Source: Brevibacterium aurantiacum (GTDB lineage Bacteria; Actinomycetota; Actinomycetes; Actinomycetales; Brevibacteriaceae). From it: a stretch of DNA of 64,000 nt. Location of the stretch: contig NZ_VLTK01000010.1 in assembly GCF_007558825.1 (NCBI RefSeq), positions 1-64,000 on the forward strand, given 5' to 3'. This document shows positions 60,618 to 64,000 of this stretch, one piece after another. The position numbers and the translations under genes are program-made. The notes beneath the pieces were generated by a model that saw only the letters and a list, made by a program, of their open reading frames with translations, searched no databases and was not told the DNA's origin. Every line of letters begins with the position of its first letter. The stretch's first letter is position 1.

Positions 60618-61723
60618 CGACTGCCGTCTTTCGTCGATCCGGCGCCGGTGACCAGGCCCCGCAGGAACCCGGCACCCCAGCAGAGGTGCATGGTGGGCAG
60701 GATGAGCCCGAACCAGGCGCGTTCGCGTCGTCCGCAGTCCTTAGCCGCCGAGGCGGTCGCAAGGATTGCCGACACGTATCCCAAGCTGGGCACGTGGACC
60801 AGAGAGGTGAAGCGGCGCAGGAATTTCGGCCATGTCTTCGTGCGACCGGTGAGTTGCAGGAGGGCTTCGATGACGCTGGCGACCATCCCGAGGACCAGTA
60901 CTGGTGGCGCGAAGTAGCGCAGCGAGTTGGCCGATCCGTAGCGACGGATGAGTTCAGCGCGCCAGATGCCCGTGGCCCAGAACTGTTGGGAGATCTTCGA
61001 CCAGGAATCCCGAGGCCAATAGGTGACCTCCATATTCGGGTTGAACCAGATGCGCCCGCCTGCTGTGCGGATGCGCAGGTTGAGTTCCCAGTCCTGTCCG
61101 CGTTTGATGCCTTCATCGAACCCGCCGAGGTGGTCGAAGACCTCACGACGGTAGACACCGAGGTAGGCCGACTCGGCCTCGCCCGCTTCGTCCCCGGAAT
61201 GGTAAGCAGGACCGCCGAGGCCGACGGGTGACATGTAGGCCCTGGCCACTGCCTTCTGGAAGGAGGTGCGTCCGCGGGCGAGCATGAGTCCCCCGCAGTT
61301 CGCGGCCTGTGTCTGGCGCAGGGTGTCGATTGCCTGCTCGGTGTAGTCGGTGCGCAGCCCGGAGTGTGCGTCGACGCGGATGATGACCGGGTGATGAGTC
61401 GCGGCGATGGCCAGGTTGAGGCCGATCGGCGTAGCCGCCTGCGGATTGTCAACGGTCTGGATCCTCGGATCGTTGGCCGCCATGTCCGCGATGATGCGGT
61501 TCGTGTCATCGGTCGAGGGTCCGAGAGCTAGGACGATTTCCTTGTCTCCCTCGTAGTCTTGGGCCAGGATCGTGGTGATCGCCTTGGCAATGTGCTCGGC
61601 CTCGTTGAGCACCGGCATGATGAAGGAGACACCGGGGCGTTCGGCCAGTGGCGGCAGACCCTCCGGCGTCAGGATCTCAAGAATTTTCGACACGCCTCCA
61701 ATCTTCCCACACGCCAGCGGCAT
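60614..61723 (-). CDS. Family 2 glycosyltransferase with membrane segments
   Basis: A protein of about 360-369 residues: VSFIMPVLNEAEHIAKAITT (20 residues), VLALGPSTDDTNRI, IIRVDAHSGLRTDY (acidic motif) and GQDWELNLRIRTAGG (catalytic base region). The C-terminal third has two to three hydrophobic segments (YFAPPVLVLGMVASVIEALL, FGLILPTMHLCWGAGFL), so it is probably at the membrane, like ExoA-type enzymes. It is coupled by a 4-base overlap to the anchored GDPD-like gene; the two may work together on a cell-envelope glycan. Start ATG 61723 or GTG 61690 (the latter is followed by the normal N-terminus). Confidence 0.83.
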   Translation of the reverse strand: MPLACGKIGGVSKILEILTPEGLPPLAERPGVSFIMPVLNEAEHIAKAITTILAQDYEGDKEIVLALGPSTDDTNRIIADMAANDPRIQTVDNPQAATPIGLNLAIAATHHPVIIRVDAHSGLRTDYTEQAIDTLRQTQAANCGGLMLARGRTSFQKAVARAYMSPVGLGGPAYHSGDEAGEAESAYLGVYRREVFDHLGGFDEGIKRGQDWELNLRIRTAGGRIWFNPNMEVTYWPRDSWSKISQQFWATGIWRAELIRRYGSANSLRYFAPPVLVLGMVASVIEALLQLTGRTKTWPKFLRRFTSLVHVPSLGYVSAILATASAAKDCGRRERAWFGLILPTMHLCWGAGFLRGLVTGAGSTKDGSR

Positions 61724-61880
61724 CGATCTTGAGGGGTTGCTCAGGAGCGGCCGTGAGCATCAAGGCTTGTGCGCCCGCATGCATTCAGCGTAGATTTGCA
61801 ACATAGGACATCAGACGTCTTATGTATCAATCGGGATCTGCATCGACGCATTCCCGTTCGGACTCACGTGAGGAGGGAGC

Positions 61881-63473
61881 ATGGACGCTCCGGGACTCGG
61901 CGGCCTGAATTGGGCCGTAATCATCATCTATCTGCTGGCAACGCTGGGAATCGGGGTCTGGTTCACCCGCAAGGCGAGCGCCGGAACCGATTCCTTCTTC
62001 AAAGCCAACGGCCGCATCCCTGCCTGGGCAGCAGGCTTCAGCATCTATGCGACGACGTTGTCTGCCATCACCTACATGTCCACACCTGAGCAGGCCTTCC
62101 TCACCGATTGGTCCTACGCGGCCGGCAATGTCGCCATCTTCGCGATCGTGCCGCTCCTCGTCCTGTTCTACATCCCCTTCTTCCGCAAACTCGACGTCAC
62201 CACTGCCTATGAGTACCTCGAGGAACGCTTCGGCCCCACCATCCGTGTTCTCGGATCGGCCCTCTTCGTGCTCTTCCACATCGGACGAGTGGCCATCGTC
62301 GTCTACCTGCCGACACTGGCCATCAGCTCGGTGACCAATATCAGCCCTGTGCTCGTTGCCGCCGCGGTCGGCGTTCTCTCCGTCGTCTACACCTTCCTCG
62401 GCGGTATCGAAGGCGTCATCTGGTCCGACGTGGTCCAAGGGATCATTCTCCTCGTCGGCGCAGCCGTGATTCTCATCTTCGGCATCGCCGCCCTCGATGG
62501 GGGTCTGGCCACAGTCGCCGCCGACGCGGCAGCAGACGACAAGTTCATCTCGGCCGACAATTGGAAGTTCGGCGGAGCGGCGGCTGCCATCCCGATCGTC
62601 TTCCTCGGCTCCGTGTTCAACAATCTCCATCAGTACACCGCCAGCCAGGATGTGGTCCAGCGCTATCAGACGACCGATTCCCCCAAGAGCACGATCCGGT
62701 CCCTGATCGTCAACGGGTTCCTCGCGCTGCTGACCATTCCTCTGTTCTACGGAATCGGCACCGTCCTCTACAGCTACTACCAGCACGCCGAGGCTCTGCC
62801 CTCCGGTTTCAACACCTCAGCTTTGGTGCCCTACTTCGCCGTCACCGCGCTGCCGGCAGGCATCTCGGGTCTGCTCATCGCCGCGATCTTCGCGGCCGCA
62901 CAGTCGACGATCTCGTCGAGCCTGAATTCGATCTCCGCGTGCGTCACGGTCGACATCAGGGATCGGTTCTTCCCGCCCAAGAACGGCCCGGCACGCACGG
63001 GCGTCGGCTTCTCCCGACTGGTCATCGTCATCGTCGGAGCGATCTCGGTCGGAGTCGCCCTCTACCTGTCCGCGACCGACCAGGCCCAGACCTGGGACCT
63101 CTTCCTGTCCATCACGGGACTCTTCGGGGTTCCCCTCGCCGGTGTCTTCGCTCTCGGCATCTTCACCAAACGAGCCAACAGCGCCGGAGTGCTCAGCGGA
63201 CTGGTGCTCGGTGCCGCTGTCGCCTGGTACGTCCAGGACGTCGCGGGTCTGACACCTTTCGCAGTCTCGGCCGTGGCCTTCGTCGGCGCCGTCGTCTTCG
63301 GCTACGTCATCTCCCTGTTCACCGGGGCCCAGAACCGTCGCGCCGACCACGACGTGACGGCCCTGACGATCCACGGCAAACGTGACCAGTACACGCGTCG
63401 CATCCCAACATCCCCGACGACAACCTCGGCGGGGGACAGCAACAACATCAAGCAAGGACAGACCAATGAGTGA
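61881..63473 (+). CDS. Sodium:solute symporter family protein
   Basis: A 530-residue SSS carrier with about 13 membrane segments. Typical parts are ATLGIGVWFTRKASAGTDSF (20 residues), the sodium-site helix segment GGIEGVIWSDVVQGIILLV, and LLIAAIFAAAQSTISSSLNS (20). It is followed, with overlapping stop and start, by a DapA/NanA-family lyase gene, which suggests import of a sialic-acid-like or other hydroxy-acid substrate. GAGGAG precedes the ATG. The last 40 residues are polar and poorly conserved. Confidence 0.88.
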   Translation: MDAPGLGGLNWAVIIIYLLATLGIGVWFTRKASAGTDSFFKANGRIPAWAAGFSIYATTLSAITYMSTPEQAFLTDWSYAAGNVAIFAIVPLLVLFYIPFFRKLDVTTAYEYLEERFGPTIRVLGSALFVLFHIGRVAIVVYLPTLAISSVTNISPVLVAAAVGVLSVVYTFLGGIEGVIWSDVVQGIILLVGAAVILIFGIAALDGGLATVAADAAADDKFISADNWKFGGAAAAIPIVFLGSVFNNLHQYTASQDVVQRYQTTDSPKSTIRSLIVNGFLALLTIPLFYGIGTVLYSYYQHAEALPSGFNTSALVPYFAVTALPAGISGLLIAAIFAAAQSTISSSLNSISACVTVDIRDRFFPPKNGPARTGVGFSRLVIVIVGAISVGVALYLSATDQAQTWDLFLSITGLFGVPLAGVFALGIFTKRANSAGVLSGLVLGAAVAWYVQDVAGLTPFAVSAVAFVGAVVFGYVISLFTGAQNRRADHDVTALTIHGKRDQYTRRIPTSPTTTSAGDSNNIKQGQTNE

Positions 63474-64000
63474 ATTCCACGGCATCATCCCCCCACTGCT
63501 GACCCCACGCACCGAAAGCGGAGAGCTGGACCGCGAGGGCACTTCGGCCCTCGTCGATCATCTCGTTGACAGCGGGGTCCACGGCATCTTCGTTCTCGGC
63601 TCATCAGGCGAGGTCCCCTATCTCACTGCGAGCGAACGCGATCAGGTACTGGAAACCGCGCTTGAAGCTGCCAACGGTCGGGTCCCGATTCTGGTCGGCA
63701 TCAGCGAGCAGACGACCGGCCGCGTGCTCGACGAGGCCGATCGACTGCTCTCGATCGGCGGAGACGCCGCCGTGGTCACCACCCCCCTTCTACGCCCTCT
63801 CCGATGCCGCCGAGATCGAGCGGCACTTCCGCACGGTTGCCGAACGCCTCGACGTTCCGGTCTTCGCCTACGACGTCCCTGTGCGCACCCATTCCAAACT
63901 GCCCCATGACGTCACCGTGCGCCTCGCCCTCGAGGGTGTGCTGGCGGGCGTCAAGGATTCTTCGGCCGATGACGTGTCCTTCCGTCACCTGCTCATCGAG
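63466..64000 (+). pseudogene. DapA/NanA-family aldolase/lyase gene, frameshifted, runs off window
   Basis: From ATG 63466 the frame encodes a normal N-terminus (FHGIIPPLLTPRTESGELDR, then FVLGSSGEVPYLTASER) of the dihydrodipicolinate synthase/N-acetylneuraminate lyase family. At a run of six C (63782-63787) the frame is lost. Reading five C instead continues as TTPFYALSDAAEIERHFRTV and then VFAYDVPVRTHSKLP, with the Schiff-base lysine in AGVKDSSADD, to the window end. A single added C in a homopolymer is a common sequencing or assembly error and also a common real mutation. It overlaps the symporter stop and probably degrades the transported acid. Confidence 0.8.

Noticed and set aside
61881..64000. 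Full sialic-acid catabolic operon
   Set aside because: Only a symporter and a DapA/NanA-family gene are seen; no kinase, epimerase or deacetylase lies in the window, so the substrate is left open.
1..64000. Prophage, transposase or integrative element
   Set aside because: No transposase, integrase, phage structural gene, tRNA-linked attachment site or terminal inverted repeat was found.

Overview
The window looks like a chromosomal segment of a high-GC actinobacterium. Coding frames have strong third-position G/C, actinobacterial families such as DUF3151 and a small PurL occur, and many TetR/ArsR/IclR-type regulators sit divergently from the genes they probably control. Brevibacterium or a close relative among the Micrococcales is my best guess, from gene style and the salt/osmolyte genes; no rRNA or other marker is present to prove it. 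I see no tRNA, rRNA, CRISPR array, prophage or insertion sequence.

Layout. 0.1-4.6 kb: an SDR-type epimerase, tRNA uridine hydroxylase trhO and purL. 4.7-9.0 kb: an organic-acid cassette (2-hydroxycarboxylate transporter, HMG-CoA-lyase-like enzyme, class III CoA-transferase) with a divergent short IclR regulator; by analogy with known enzymes this may import and cleave citramalate. 9-12.5 kb: a membrane protein, a MetE-like protein and a SRPBCC-epimerase fusion. 12.7-17.5 kb: a choline-sulfatase, the formylglycine-generating enzyme that would activate it, and a BCCT osmolyte transporter. 17.8-25 kb: TetR/hydrolase pair, a TrpXYZ-type ABC transporter and an oligopeptidase B. 25.3-28.6 kb: a complete tctCBA operon closed by a very strong terminator. 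28.8-41.2 kb: a run of regulator/effector pairs (drug exporters, flavin monooxygenase, NAT, ArsR-SRPBCC) with clear palindromic operators. 41.2-45.6 kb: a poorly understood MBL hydrolase-NhaC-DUF1989 operon with a divergent LysR gene. 45.7-54 kb: purA, an aminotransferase, an SDR/NTF2 pair, a fluoride riboswitch with two crcB genes, an Old Yellow Enzyme with its repressor, and a GlsB-type stress protein. 54.2-58.1 kb: TetR followed by an overlapping acyl-CoA dehydrogenase, PIG-L deacetylase/methyltransferase and glycosyltransferase operon of unknown product; its dehydrogenase is frameshifted. 58.1-64 kb: a chimeric regulator remnant, an NTF2-like gene, DUF3151, a degenerate GDPD-like membrane-anchored protein with a glycosyltransferase, then a sodium:solute symporter and a frameshifted DapA/NanA-family lyase running off the end.

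Most notable are: (i) a chimera at 58.12-58.44 kb in which 61 bases identical to part of the DUF3151 gene replace the head of a duplicated repressor gene; (ii) an 11-base motif, CGCCGAGGTGG, repeated about 19 times on both strands and amplified inside the oligopeptidase gene; (iii) the ACAD/PIG-L-methyltransferase/GT2 operon; (iv) the putative citramalate cassette; and (v) a fluoride riboswitch whose 3' end can pair with the crcB ribosome binding site.
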